From positions 13,884,001 to 13,948,000 of the forward strand of contig JAPTOF010000016.1 in NCBI GenBank assembly GCA_028554755.1: a stretch of 64,000 bases of DNA. Direction: 5' to 3'. Each line of letters starts with the position of its first letter. Within the stretch, counting starts at the first letter, position 1. A model generated the notes under the pieces. The model was not told the origin of the DNA. It saw only the letters and a program-made list of their open reading frames with translations, and ran no database searches. The translations under genes were made by a program, and so were the position numbers. The stretch comes from Cordia subcordata (lineage: Eukaryota > Streptophyta > Magnoliopsida > Boraginales > Cordiaceae). This document shows, in pieces, positions 11,909 through 23,757 of this stretch.

Positions 11909-12635
11909 GGTAGGTATATAATATTAGTGTATAAAGCATGCATTTATGTTGTATTAAGCCTAAGGTTATATGTGTAAACTTGTACAACTATAGAAAAGGA
12001 TAAATAGATATCACATACCTTAGTTAGGGTATGACCCTGTGCAATATTTCTCGTGGCATCAAGAGACCACCTCGATCCTCTCCCACCCTAACTCACCTAA
12101 ACAAACCTCCCTCATGTAGTAGCAACGGCACAAGCTACACATAATCACCATCAAGATTGTATGTGTTGTCTTCTTCTTACCATAGTATCAAAACAAAGAA
12201 AAAAAAAAGAATTAGGCACTACATCTCCTTTCTTTGTCCAAGCACCATCATCTTCCTCACATCAATTCAAAAATGTCACCACCATAATCACCTTTCCACC
12301 ATCGACAGCACCTTCATCACCTTCATGTCTCAGGCCACAGATAACAGCCCGTCTTTCCTACCATGGCTACCACAACCTACTCTCAATTTAACACACCTCT
12401 CCCCTTTGTGATTCTCTCCTCGTCACCCCCAACACTTAGATTCTTCCTTTTCTACTGCTACAACAATGACTGAGCACCAACCCTCACTTTCGTTCTCTAC
12501 TCGACAGTTGACCACTTGCCATTACCTTCTTAGTTTCACCCAATACCTACCATGACCACAACAACACCTCTTTCTCTCTAGTTGGACTCGATGACAGCAT
12601 TTCAATGACCAAATTTAAGTAGTCTCAACATCACA
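11909..12635. other. Intergenic stretch, possibly degraded copia leader
   Basis: No reliable coding. A pyrimidine- and CAC-rich zone (12150-12600) precedes the copia gag scrap and may be its decayed upstream part, but this could equally be unique sequence. Short open frames here are low-complexity. Confidence 0.35.
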
Positions 12636-12900
12636 ACTCTTGTCGCATCAAGTTTGATGGCTCCAACTATAGGTTGTGGCACTCTGTACTTGAACCTGTT
12701 CTCTTGACCTACGGTGTCTATAGCATCATTACAGGTTCTGTTCCTTGTCCAGCGAGTGATAATCCCAACTACATCACTTGGTTATGCCTTGGCAGTTTCT
12801 TTTACAAATCTAGTAATAGTAACCTTATTATGAAACTTTACTTGGATCCGGAATGCGTGGTTATAATCAATACAAACTTTGTAGGGGTTTGGATTTGGAT
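12636..12900 (+). pseudogene. Ty1/copia gag N-terminal fragment
   Basis: The reading frame gives IKFDGSNYRLWHSVLEPVLL, then GSVPCPASDNPNYITWL. This is the usual N-terminal gag block of plant copia elements: L-D-G-x-N-Y-x-x-W, then a helix, then a G-x-x-P-C-P segment and W. Similarity fades after about 12830 and no protease, integrase or RT follows, so this is a truncated relic. Confidence 0.65.
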
Positions 12901-12922
12901 AATAATTAATAAACATATAGGT

Positions 12923-13530
12923 TCTTTTTTCTTTGTCAAGAACAAGCTTGATATTTATATTAACAACAAAAATACTAACAAAAGTATAAAGAGATCAACA
13001 AAAGTACAAGATATAAATTAATGAAAAATTTGTACATAATAAATATGGCTCTAAAAAACTAGTACAAGTCTTAACAATTAGAAAAAAAAAAAATCTATCA
13101 TAATTGCATAAGCGACCAAATCTGTCACACAGTTGGCACGACCACAAACATGCTCAATTGTGTAATCAAGACTAGAAGATATGAGGAATTTCTAAACAAT
13201 AGACAATTCTCTCCAAAAAAAATTGAAAAAGTTGCAAGGGCACAAGAAACTTGTACTATATCGAGTCAATCATCACACAAGCAACAATAGAACCAAGTTG
13301 TTCTTTAACCAGAGTTGTCAAAATAACAAAATACCTAAAAAGTCTATATGACTTATGGAGGAAATACTGTAAAAGATAAAAAATACAATAATTATATAAC
13401 AAAAGGATGATGCCACCAGCCCATAGATAGGGCGGGAAGAAAAGGGAGAAAAACTCTCGAATATTAACACCATACGAGCAAACTTATTGAGAAAGATGCT
13501 CAAGAAGGGAGAGGGAAGCGAGAGAGGGGC
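12923..13530 (-). mobile_element. 5'-truncated LINE with 22-bp target duplication
   Basis: A perfect 22-bp direct repeat (AATAATTAAT...ATATAGGT) at 12901-12922 and 13531-13552 flanks this 608-bp segment. On the minus strand, about 13085-13310 reads as an RNase H tail of the type fused to plant LINE reverse transcriptases, including DYTIEHVCGRANCVTDLVAY. The family motif is H-x-x-R-E-A-N-x-x-A-D. The left side begins with a T-rich run, as expected for the poly(A) end of a minus-oriented copy. A long duplication plus 5' truncation is the normal signature of target-primed reverse transcription. Confidence 0.75.
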
Positions 13531-13552
13531 AATAATTAATAAACATATAGGT

Positions 13553-13847
13553 GTCTTAACAATTTCATAACAATAATTGCTTACTCGTAATTGTTGCATA
13601 TAATTGTGTAAAAGCACTTTAGCAGAAATGTTCTCTTCTTCAAGAGATGGATAGAGTTAGATTTTCTACCTTATTCAATTTCTATTCTTTTACCTATAAT
13701 ATGTTCATTAAAACATGGAGAAAAAAGAAAGTACCTTAAAATAAAGGGAATGTTATTAATATTTTTTTTTGGTAAAAATTTTATCAATATTTCAAAAATT
13801 TAAGAGGCCCAGTACTTGGAGCAAAGGGAAAATTATTAGTATTTCGG
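13553..13847. other. AT-rich spacer
   Basis: Nothing recognisable between the LINE and the first foldback element. Confidence 0.5.
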
Positions 13848-13856
13848 AAGCTTAAA

Positions 13857-14392
13857 GGGTTAATTTCACAATAGGTCCTTATTATTTTCTCATTTTTTAA
13901 ATTAGTTTCCATTGTTTTAAAAAATTTAAATTAGTCATCAATGTTTCGCAAATATAGTCAATTTAGTCCCTATTTTAGAAATATTCATATTTTTCCTTAA
14001 TGTTTCAAAAAATAATGAAACTAGTCCCCATTGTTCTAACAAATCATATCAGTCCTCAATATTTTAAAATTTACTCAAATTAGTCCCTATTTTAAGGGAA
14101 AAAAATGAATAGAAAAGATTGGGAATAATTTGAATAAGTTTGTAAAACATTAAAGACTAATAGGATTTTTCTTGCAAACAATGGGAACTAGTTTGACTAT
14201 CTTTATGAAATATTGAGGCCTAATATGAAGGTTTCTAAATAATAGGGACTAGTTTGATTGTATTTATAAAATGGTGAAGACTAATTTGAATATTTTTGTG
14301 AAATATTAAGGACTAAATTGATTGTTTTAAAATAATAGGAACCAATTTTAAAAAATAAGAAAATAATAGGGAGTAATTATGAAATTTTCTCA
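13857..14392. mobile_element. Foldback MULE-type MITE 1
   Basis: 536 bp of degenerate TTAGTCCCTATT-like units, read one way in the left half and as reverse complement in the right half, so the element folds on itself. Ends are GGGTTAATTTCAC and, inverted, TGAGAAAATTTCAT. It is flanked by a near-perfect 9-bp duplication, AAGCTTAAA (13848-13856) and AAGCCTAAA (14393-14401). Nine-base duplications point to Mutator-type transposition. No coding. Confidence 0.72.
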
Positions 14393-14401
14393 AAGCCTAA
14401 A

Positions 14402-15108
14402 TAGCACCATTAACATTTATAAGGAAGGGAAGGAGCATCTTATTTTTCCTTTTCCATGGTTGTATCCTATTTGATCAAGTTTGGATTTTTGGGCTTAAAT
14501 ATTTGGGTTTTGGTTAGGCTTCTTTTTCTTGGATTTTCAAGTTGGCTTTTAGGTCTTGATTTTACAACAAAACCCAATTTGGAAATTAGATATTTTTAGT
14601 CCAAATACTTTGATGTAATTTGAGATGATTTAACATTTATTTAAATTTATAATTTAGTGAATTTGAACTTTTCATATCAATTTTCATATTTTATATCAAT
14701 TAGCATACAAATAGCAAATGAGAAAATAAAAAAATCCAAAACCCAAAGCCTAAAATTGAGACCCGATATCCAAATCCAAGTGGATTTTGTGATTTTTAAT
14801 ACTCTACCTTGATAGTTTTTCTTCTTATGTTCAAAATCTAAAAATTTGAATTTGAATATTTGATGCAATTCTCGCCCCTATTTATAACTTAAGCTCGTTT
14901 CAATAGATTACCTATTTTTTTTTCTCTACATCTAAACGATTTGATTTTATATTTCAGTTTTACTCCAACAATTTTTCTAGATTTAACCAAATTCTTATTT
15001 AAGGGAATTACTATTTCAGTTTTACTCCAATAGCTTCCCTATTTTAAAATTTCTCCAATATTACCTTAGAGAATGAGTTTACTGTCTCTAGACCTCTAGA
15101 TGTGGGGA
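14402..15108. other. AT-rich spacer between the two foldback elements
   Basis: No recognisable gene. A TTTCAGTTTTACTCCAA phrase occurs twice (about 14953 and 15013), a small local duplication. Confidence 0.5.
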
Positions 15109-15117
15109 TATAAAAAA

Positions 15118-15570
15118 GGGAGAATTTCACAAATAGTTCTTATTGTTTATTAAAAGTATTAATTTAGTCTCTATTATTTCAAAAATGACTTATTTGGTCC
15201 TCAATGTTTGCAAAAAAGGTCAATTTGGTCCCTATTGTTTAAAAGTAACCAATTTAGTCCTTTATATTTGTAAAAAGATATCAATTTTTCATGAAAAGTA
15301 TCCATTTCAATCCCCAGTTATTGATTATATGACCATCACATGATCATTTTAAGGCTAAAATCAGGTCATATGACTATTTTTAAGGTTAAAATGGGAATCA
15401 ATTAGGTCACGTATTGCAAACATTCGGGATCGAATTGGTCACTTTTAAAATAATAAGTACCAAAGTGACAATTTCTGAATACATTAGGGACTAAATATGT
15501 CACTTTTCAAATAATATGGACTAAACTGACACTTTTTGTAAACAATAGAAACTATTTGTAGAATTTGCCC
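15118..15570. mobile_element. Foldback MULE-type MITE 2
   Basis: 453 bp with the same design as the element at 13857: left half TTTGGTCCCTATTG-like units, right half their reverse complements. Ends are GGGAGAATTTCACAAATAG and, inverted, GGGCAAATTCTACAAATAG. It is flanked by a perfect 9-bp duplication TATAAAAAA (15109-15117 and 15571-15579). Non-coding and non-autonomous. Confidence 0.85.
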
Positions 15571-15759
15571 TATAAAAAATTAGCTTAGGGAATGAAACTT
15601 TTATCTTCACGTGTAAAGATAGATGTAAGGAATTTGTTGAAACCATTTGTCCCTATATGTGGAGTAGAGAAAACTTTAGGACAACTTAAGGAGATATGAA
15701 AATACAAATAAACTAAAGGGATGTAATCATGTATTTTTTCTTTTTTTGGTCAGTAATCA

Positions 15760-16290
15760 TTACGAGTGAATATGGGTTGGTTAAACCAACCAAACTAACC
15801 CAAACCAATTGAAAAATAAGAGTTGGTTTGGTTACTTTATATAGTTAAAAACCAATTGGTTAATTTGAAACGAAAACTAATTGGTTTGGTTTGGTTTGAA
15901 ATAGATATCAAAACCAAACCAAACCGAATTATTTTATCCTAATTTTATGTATATCCCAAATTTTATGTATTTTGAGAGTCAAACTCTTAATCTCAAGATT
16001 ATATTTTCAAACTTTAACTATCAAATTATAGCTATACTTGTGTTTTGTTTTAATGGTAAAATCTTATGATATTGAACTTGTAATATGGATAGTAACTAGA
16101 GTTTTTTTAATTATGAGATTTGAGTTTTTAATTTTTTTTTTAAAAAACTGAAAACCAAACCAAACCAACATATTTGTGTTGGTTTGATTTGGTTATAAAC
16201 ATGACAAAACAAAATAATTTATTTCTTTCAAATATAAACTAAGTGATTTTAGTGTAATTTAAAATGTGATCAAAGTTAAATTAAATCAAA
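15760..16290. repeat. GGTTTGG/CCAAACC-rich inverted-repeat region
   Basis: Clusters of GGTTTGGTTTGG and CCAAACCAAACC occur at 15772-15925 and 16140-16195 on opposite strands and would pair. It looks like a degenerate foldback transposon, but no clear ends or duplication were found. Confidence 0.45.
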
Positions 16291-16330
16291 CCATGTAGAC
16301 CCCTATTAATCATGCAATTGACATTTCCAA

Positions 16331-17160
16331 ATTATAGGAGTTGATATGTAATGAGAATGGGCTATCATTACTCACGTAGTCTAACCCCAAGAATATTAAT
16401 TGCAATCTTTTCTATCTCCACGGGAAGAGGCCTTCTATTATTCCACATGAGAGTTACACGTCAGCATTTAAAAGTCGATAATGATGAAGCGACTCTTGCG
16501 CAACATCTCCAAAATCTTAAGGGCATATTTGTCCCTGCAATAACTTCTCACTGAAGCTATAAATATTCTTCCTCCCTTAAGACAATACTAATCTACACGC
16601 TTTTTGTTAGAAAAAAACATACACACCACACACAGTAAAAACCAACCATGCCAATTCCTGGATTACACATTTCATTTTTTATACAGGTACCCATTTAATA
16701 TTATCACATAAAAAATACATATATATAGTCACAATATTAAATCAATCAAATATTATTTTAGTGCGTAGTTTGAAATTTTTAAATAATTAAAGATACTCAA
16801 TTATGTGCTTATTGTATGTAATCTTAACTTGAATTACGTATTTATTGTATGCAATCTTAACTCGATTAAATTTTTACTTGAACTTGTGACCAAACAATAA
16901 ATTTTTAAAATAAGATTTGTTGAGTTGCATGCTAATTAAGATGCCTGTTTGGAAATTAATATGGTTGACTAGGCTAAACATCACACCAACCTAGATCTTT
17001 ATTTTATCACTTTCTTTTTTTTCTTTTCTTTTTTTTTTCTCTTTCCTTTATTCCTTAAAATGTAATTGACTATTATCGTCATACATATTAATTAAGTTAT
17101 GTACTTTGTAGCCGAAAAGCACAGCCTTAATTATAAGCTCACTCTGCTTACTTGGATCTG
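16331..17160 (+). promoter_or_regulatory. Candidate promoter and first non-coding exon of the GT47 gene
   Basis: A good TATA box, TATAAATA, lies at 16558-16565, followed after about 30 bp by ACAATACTAATCTACACGC, a plausible start region. The possible untranslated leader would reach a strong splice donor, CTG|GTAAGT, at 17160/17161. No other gene explains these signals, but the start site could also lie nearer 17100. Inference only. Confidence 0.4.
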
Positions 17161-17884
17161 GTAAGTTGGAAAAACGATTGCAAGCAATACCAATAATTAT
17201 TTCTTATGTATTTTGCTACTTTTTAGTTAATTTAGCTTTTAATACATCTTTTTTTTTTTTAAAAAAAAAAATTCTTTGCCTGAAAATATTGGTTGTTAAC
17301 TTAAAGCATTTTGTGGGTTGTGTTTGTTAAACCAAGTAGATGGTGTTGTTTAGTTGGACTCTTGTTTGTTCTTGACTTGGGTTTTGCGTGTTAGCTGAAT
17401 ATGGTCAAGGCTCTGTTTGGTTGCTAGAAAATAAAGCATATGAAAGAAAAGAAGTACTTTTTTTTGTGCTTGATGTTCTGTTAAATTGTTCAATATGGAT
17501 TATAGTTTGAGCTAGTTAAGTGTATGAATCTTTGAAATGAAAGCAACTTAAATGTTTTGGAGAATGGCCTTGGTCCTTCTTTTGTCTAGTATCTGTAGTT
17601 GTAGAAGCTGATTAAAGTACTGTTTGAGTGTGTATAAATCATATTGTTTCATGACTTTAATTGGTCCTTCTTAATATTTTCTACCAATTGAATTTGGAGA
17701 TTACATTGGCCGCCATTTTTTCTCTTCTTCTTTCTTCTTTCTTTTTTTCCCTTTTCTTGGGAGGTGTTTGGAAGGGGGGTGGGGTGTGTTACGGTGGGTG
17801 TGGCAGTTGGGATTTGCGTTCAAGATCAATGCTGATTTTAGTGATGAAAGAAGACTGAGTAATTTACTAAATTTGGGATTGCAG
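17161..17884 (+). other. Probable 5'-UTR intron of the GT47 gene
   Basis: Begins GTAAGTTGG and ends GGGATTGCAG, followed by a 50-bp exon part that leads into the start codon at 17935. T-rich throughout, as plant introns are. A leader intron of this kind often raises expression in plants. Confidence 0.5.
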
Positions 17885-17934
17885 AATTGCCCGGGTCGAA
17901 AGCACTCTGTTATTGATTGGACTAATGCTTTGAC

Positions 17935-20900
17935 ATGGGTAAGGAATTTCGATGTATAGCCTTAGGGGAGACGCGGAGGCTGCTATGGCTAATAGCAATA
18001 TTCTTTGCCATGGTGTTGATAGTTCAGTATTTTGAGCTTCCATATGGAGGAATTTTATCATCTTTACTTTCTGCCGGTAAAGCTCAAGTAGCATCGCGAA
18101 GCATTATGTCAAATCAGACTTCTTTTACTAGGCCTGAATTGTCAGAAGACGTGACACTTATTAATGGTCCAGATCCTGGTAACCCAAATGTTGCGCACGG
18201 GGTTGCTAATATGACTAAGCTCTCTGATGGAAAGGATGAAGGGATGAAACATAATTCTGAGTTCGAGAAAAGTGAAGGCTCCGATGCTATTATTGATGTG
18301 GAAACTGACCCTGAAGATGAATCTGTATCTAAGGACATGCCAGACCTTGAGAATAACCCATTGGTGGAAAAAGGAGGAGGTAATGATAACTTGGCACCAG
18401 AGAAGGCAATCCAAACTAGGGATGACTTGACAATATTAAATATTACTTCTGGAAGTAGTTCTTTCCCAAACATGAAGGGGCCTGATGATGTTGCTCCAGT
18501 AGCAGCAAATTATGAAAGCAGATCTGAGACTCCTAGAACTCCCTCATTTGCTTTACCGCCAGCAGTTCTACCGCCTAACTTTATGTCTCCAAAAATGATG
18601 GACACACCTTCTCCAGTCATATCTGCTGATCTCAACACATCTTCAGTTGACAAAGCCATGGGAAATGTACTTCCACGCAATGATAAACCTAAGCTTTCGC
18701 AACCCGATCTTGTTCCTTCAGTTAAAAATTCTTCTGTGAGGACTTTACCTATTAAGAACTGGTCCAAGCCACCACCATCCAGAGTGGTGCCAATATCAGA
18801 GATGAACCATATGCTCTTGCAGAGTCGAGCTTCATATCATTCAATGGTATCTATATGGTTTCAGCTTCAATTTCATTAAGAAGATATTATCCTTTTGTCG
18901 AATTTGATATATTTGCTCCGCTGGATCTTCACTTTTCTTTTCCATTGTCTTTCTTTGTAGAAACCAAGATGGTCTTCAGCCTTAGATCAAGAATTATTAC
19001 AAGCAAAAGACCTGATTGAGAATGGAGCAGCAGTAGAAAATGAACTTGGCCTGGGTGCTGATCTGTTTCGCAATGTTGCCATGTTTAAAAGGTATCTAAA
19101 AGCCAAAAATCTGCTACATTTTATGCTGTTGGTTTTTTACTTTAATATACTTTTGATGTGTCCTATGATTTTATGTTTCTAAATTTTACTGCTACAAAAT
19201 GTAAACTCCCTATCCAAATTCACGTTCCTATTTATCAAGATATCTATCTCTATGCCCTTTATCCACTTGTTAGTAGTAGAAATATGGTAATAGAGTTATG
19301 ACAATAGAGTTATGGTAATAGAGTTATGGTAATTCTCTATTATTGTAAGTGGAGAAATAGGAAACTTTATATGTTATAAATAGGGCCAAATACACAATAT
19401 GTATTAAGTCATTCTCTTCAATTCTAATGTCTTATTTCTTTCAACACCACTCAACAATGCAAAAGTAGATTGTTCAAGAAGTGTATTTGTAGTTTTGTTT
19501 TTCAGTGACTATTGGAAGAAGTTGGAACCACACATTTCGGGATTTTCTGATTTTCCTGCAGTGCTTATCGACAGTGTGAACATAGGATCTTTACATATTT
19601 TATCCATGAATAAAAAAACATTTGGCAAGTTCTATAGTACATTTTTAAGTTAGAGCAATAGAAATGCATATAGTGCAAGGTAACATAATCTGAAAGACCT
19701 TCACAAATTCATTGTGTTTCCATTATTTCATGCCGTACATAAAAGTATTATTGCATTAGTTTGCGGCCATGTATTCTTCTTGTGTCATCAGTTATTGTTT
19801 TCATAATAGGAGATGAGGTAGTTATAATGTTTTCTTATGTTGATCTAGTCTCTTTGCTAACACTGTAACGATAATAGCTTGGCTGCCTGTTACCTAGTGT
19901 CGAGGCGAGTATGAGCTTCACCCTTGAACTTCCCTCTATCCCTCTCTGTTATCATTTTGCTGGTTGTGTGATGTGAAATTTGATGGCAGTCTGTAGACAC
20001 TCCAAATGTCTGCAGGGCTTCATTAATTGCAAATGACGTTATTGACATATAACAGAAGCTAATAAAACTTCTTTTGAGAGGAATGTCTGTGAGTACTTCT
20101 AATGTATTCTTTATGATGGGTATCCAGAGCACATGCTTTAGTGACTAGTAGCCTTATTAATGACAGTATAAATATAATATTGTTTGACAGTGATAAATAT
20201 AATATTGTTCTTCGAAAGGCACACCTAATGCAGCAGTTTAATGGAATTATGTAGAAGAAAGAATCAGCTAGTTCTTTTTTTTATTATATTAAATGAATAT
20301 AACAATTTCTTACCAGAAAACTTATGAATTATTGAAATTCTTGGGCAGATTGCTTTTGAGTAATTTGCTGCTTACTGTTAGATTTTTTTCTCTATCTCAT
20401 TTTATTGTTCTGAATGTGGAGAAAAGCTCATTCCTGACGTGACATGCATAGAAGCATTTCGAAAAGATTTCTGCTTATCTGGACTCTGGAACATATCAAT
20501 TCATGCCTTACCAAGCTGAAATTTGTCCATCAAAATTGAATAACCCAATAAAAAGACTTCAGCTGTAGGCTAAAATTCGTTGTCTGTTTCATGGTCATGT
20601 GTGTGAACATGGTAAATTGAAGTCATAAGGGAGAGGATTGAATCCATTCATAAAGGAGAGGATCATTTTAAAAACTTCTAATATATTCACTTGCCGAGGT
20701 CAGTTAAAGTCCTGGGTGTGGAGTTTGAGAATGAGTGTCGCATACTTCAACTAAAAATCTAAAACTAGTTGATAGTGTAACTGGCATACAACAAATATGA
20801 ATAGTTGAAGAGATAGCTACAGAACTCATGAACCCGGGACAACTAGAAGTCTTGGTAGGATATTCTTAACAAATCTTTACATAATCTGCTTTTCTATCGG

Positions 20901-22833
20901 AGCATAAGTTAATCCAGACCTCAAGTTTGGTCTACCGCTTGGACATTGTTAATCTATATAATATCATGTTTATCAGATTGCAAACTATTTTACAAATTAA
21001 ATTGGGAGTGCATATTTAGAGTAATTTCACAGGGTTGAAAGATCTAGTTGCTACATGTGTGCTTAGAATTTAGATTGTGAATTGAACTAGTACTTCTCAG
21101 ATGCAAGTTTGTGAATTTGACTAGTTCATAAAAGAAAAAAGTTTAATGAACCAAATTTGTTTGATATCCGTTAATTAATTAAGCAGTAACATGCCACTAA
21201 AATGTAAGTTTGTAAGATTACGTAGAAAGAAGTCTGCAATTGTTGAAATTTTACATTTAGAAATTTTATTTGTCATTTTCCTTCCCACATATTTTTTTGA
21301 GCATGAGATGCATCTACTATCAAAGTAGACTTCTCCTTATTCTCCTAGCTCAAATTGCATTATGTTGCAAAAATGTACGGAAGCATCTTGAAAATGTTCA
21401 TGTGCTTACATTCAACAATTAATGCAGAGGTGTTGGCGTCTTGCTGCTTCCGGCGTTGGTCAGCTTCACTAGATGATTAAATTCTGATTTCTGATGCAGG
21501 AGCTACGAGTTGATGGAAAGGACTCTTAAGATTTACATCTACACTGAAGGAGGAAGACCTATATTCCATCAGCCACTTCTAAAGGGAATATATGCTTCTG
21601 AAGGGTGGTTCATGAGGCTGCTGAAAGCAAACAAAAAATTTGTTACTAAACACCCAAAAAAAGCTCACCTATTTTACTTGCCTTTTAGTTCGCGAAGGTT
21701 AGAGGAAACGCTGTATGTACCTAATTCTCACAATCGTAAGAATTTGGTTCGGTATTTGAGTGACTACCTCTACACAATTAAGTCAAAATATCCTTTCTGG
21801 AACAGAACTGGTGGAGCTGATCATTTTCTTGTAGCATGCCATGATTGGGTATGGTCTTCTGTTACTTATTCTACTGAGAGGCATAAAAATCCATGCTAAT
21901 TCTGGTTTTGAGCTTTCATTTAAAGCTCTATTTATTGTAGCAATTAGATAAAATTGTTTATTGCTTTTAGATTTCATTTTACATTTATAAATGCCTGCAT
22001 GCATGTGGTGTTGGTGACTTCCAGATAGAAAAGGAATCTGTTAAAAGTTCTAAGCCAATTATTAGACTTCAATATGCTTCTTCTGCAAGCTGCATGTATG
22101 GCTGCCACCTTTAAATGTTATGAAGATCTAAGTCATTATGAGTTTTCTGTTTTCTCCTTTTCAGGCACCTGGAGAGACTAAACAGATCATGGCTAACTGC
22201 ATTAGAGCTCTATGCAATGCTGATGTAGTCAATGAGGGTTTCCAATTTGGCAAAGATGTTTCTCTTCCAGAAACTTTTGTGCGCTTACCTCAACATCCTC
22301 TCAGAGAACTTGGAGGAAAACCTCCTTCCAAGCGCCATATTCTTGCTTTCTTTGCTGGGAACATGCATGGTTACCTCCGTCCTGTTCTGTTAAAATACTG
22401 GGAAGACAAAGATCCTGACATGAAGATCTTTGGACGGTTGCCCAAGAAAAAGGGTCAGATGAATTACGCCCAGTACATGAAGAGCAGCAAGTATTGCATC
22501 TGTGCTAAAGGTTATGAAGTCAACAGTCCACGCGTAGTGGAGGCCATATTCTATGAGTGTGTCCCAGTGATTATATCAGACAATTTTGTACCTCCTTTTT
22601 TTGAGACTTTGAACTGGGAGTCTTTTGCTGTTTTTGTCTTGGAGAAGGACATTCCAAATCTGAAGAGTATACTTCTGTCAATTCCACGGAAGAGGTATCT
22701 TGAGATGCAACGAAGGGTTAAGCTGGTGCAACAACATTTCCTTTGGCATCCTAAGCCAGTGAAGTATGATATTTTCCATATGATACTCCACTCAGTTTGG
22801 CATAATAGAGTTTTTCAGATAAAACCAAGGTGA
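17935..22833 (+). CDS. Exostosin-family glycosyltransferase (GT47), four exons, intact
   Basis: Likely a Golgi type II membrane glycosyltransferase of the plant GT47 family (annotated in Arabidopsis as probable glycosyltransferases of the At5g03795/At5g25820 kind). These act on cell-wall or proteoglycan sugars; the substrate is not inferable. Exons: 17935-18846, 18961-19091, 21500-21848, 22165-22833. All introns are GT-AG and phases agree, giving 686 residues. Residues 1-13 are the cytosolic tail and 17-35 (LLWLIAIFFAMVLIVQYF) the membrane anchor. Residues 60-300 form a Ser/Pro/acidic stem, and about 350-650 form the exostosin domain. Motifs seen are KIYIYTEGGRPIFHQPLLKG, FWNRTGGADHFLVACHDW joined over intron 3 to APGETKQIMANCIRALCNAD, LAFFAGNMHGYLRP, and CICAKGYEVNSPRVVEAIFY followed by ECVPVIISDN. 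The start sits directly before the anchor, as in relatives. Stop at 22831. Intron 3 is 2.4 kb. No disabling change is seen. Confidence 0.95.
19280..19337. repeat. Short tandem repeat in GT47 intron 3
   Basis: Three to four copies of a 16-bp unit around TAATAGAGTTATGG, with one copy reading TGACAA in place of TGGTAA. Located within the intron that runs from 19092 to 21499. The rest of that intron shows no recognisable gene or element. Confidence 0.75.
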
Positions 22834-23355
22834 CATATACCATCGGCAACAGAATTTGCTGAATCATACATGTTAGTCTATACATCAAAGTATACCAAAG
22901 TCTGTGCTAAAGAAATAGTGTATAATAGTTGAGCTGTCAATTTTTTTTCTGTATATAAGCCTGAAGGATACAGTATTCTTTTTACTCTCTCGCTGCAGAT
23001 ATTGAACGAGAAGTTGCCTGTGGTATGTGCTGAGGCTTGTGAGAAACATGATTGAACAGAATCCCTTCCCTTTCTAACATCATTTTATGAATGGCCTACA
23101 TACTGAATCGACTATTAGTATTTTTAGTTCGTTTATATTCTAATCTTCATTCATGTTTTATTGTTTGCTTAGCAAAGTCTATTCTAATTGAATGCACAGG
23201 TAAATGTGGTGTTTATTTGGCTTATGAGGATCTGGGGAAATAGCAAACAACAGAGAAACCTCTGTATCAATGATCTAGTATTTGACCATTGAGTTAACTC
23301 AGAGAGTATATATAAGATATTTTTCAGTGGACGGTTAAATAGAGTTCGATATATT
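22834..23355 (+). other. GT47 3'-UTR and downstream sequence
   Basis: T-rich sequence after the stop codon, with no further coding. A CGCTGCAG at about 22992-22999 could be a splice acceptor of a 3'-UTR intron, but this is weak. No decisive polyadenylation signal was identified. Confidence 0.4.
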
Positions 23356-23360
23356 AAGAG

Positions 23361-23757
23361 GGTGCTTGGATTGGCTTATAATGGCTTTAAGTGATTTTTT
23401 TTTATTATCAACTTTAAGTATTTACGTGGTTGAATAAAAGTCTATGTTTGATTAAAGTGAGTTAAAAAGTAAGTTATATAGTTAAAATAACTATTAAAGA
23501 TATTAAAATAGAATTTAAAAAGGTAAGTATAAGATAAAAGAGTAAAAATATTTTAGTAATAAAAATAAAAAAGTAAGAATATGATAGTAAATGATTTAGT
23601 TAAATTTGTTTTTTTTAAAGTGTTTAAAACCATAAAAAACAAAAGTTGAGATTAGAGAGCTTTTTATTTTTTATTCAAAATCACTTAAAAAAAGTATATT
23701 TTTAATTAAAATAAACACTTTTATCAGCTTAGATTAGTTTTAAGCAGTTTTGACCAG
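23361..23757. mobile_element. Degenerate PIF/Tourist-like MITE
   Basis: Left end GGGTGCTTGGATTGGCTTAT resembles the Tourist terminus at 43548. The right half carries CACTTTTATCAGCTTAGATTAG, the approximate inverse of the left GGATTGGCTTATAATGG...AAGTG. AT-rich body without coding. No target duplication could be fixed, so the right boundary is approximate. Confidence 0.4.

Noticed and set aside
13857..15570. CRISPR-like array of regularly repeated units
   Set aside because: Units are degenerate, palindromically arranged and flanked by 9-bp duplications in a plant genome; no cas genes.
15760..16210. GGTTTGG repeats as interstitial telomere sequence
   Set aside because: The unit is not the plant telomere repeat TTTAGGG, and the clusters are inverted relative to each other, which fits a foldback.
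16351..16554. 67-codon frame upstream of GT47
   Set aside because: No recognised family; it lies in the probable promoter and ends just before the TATA box.
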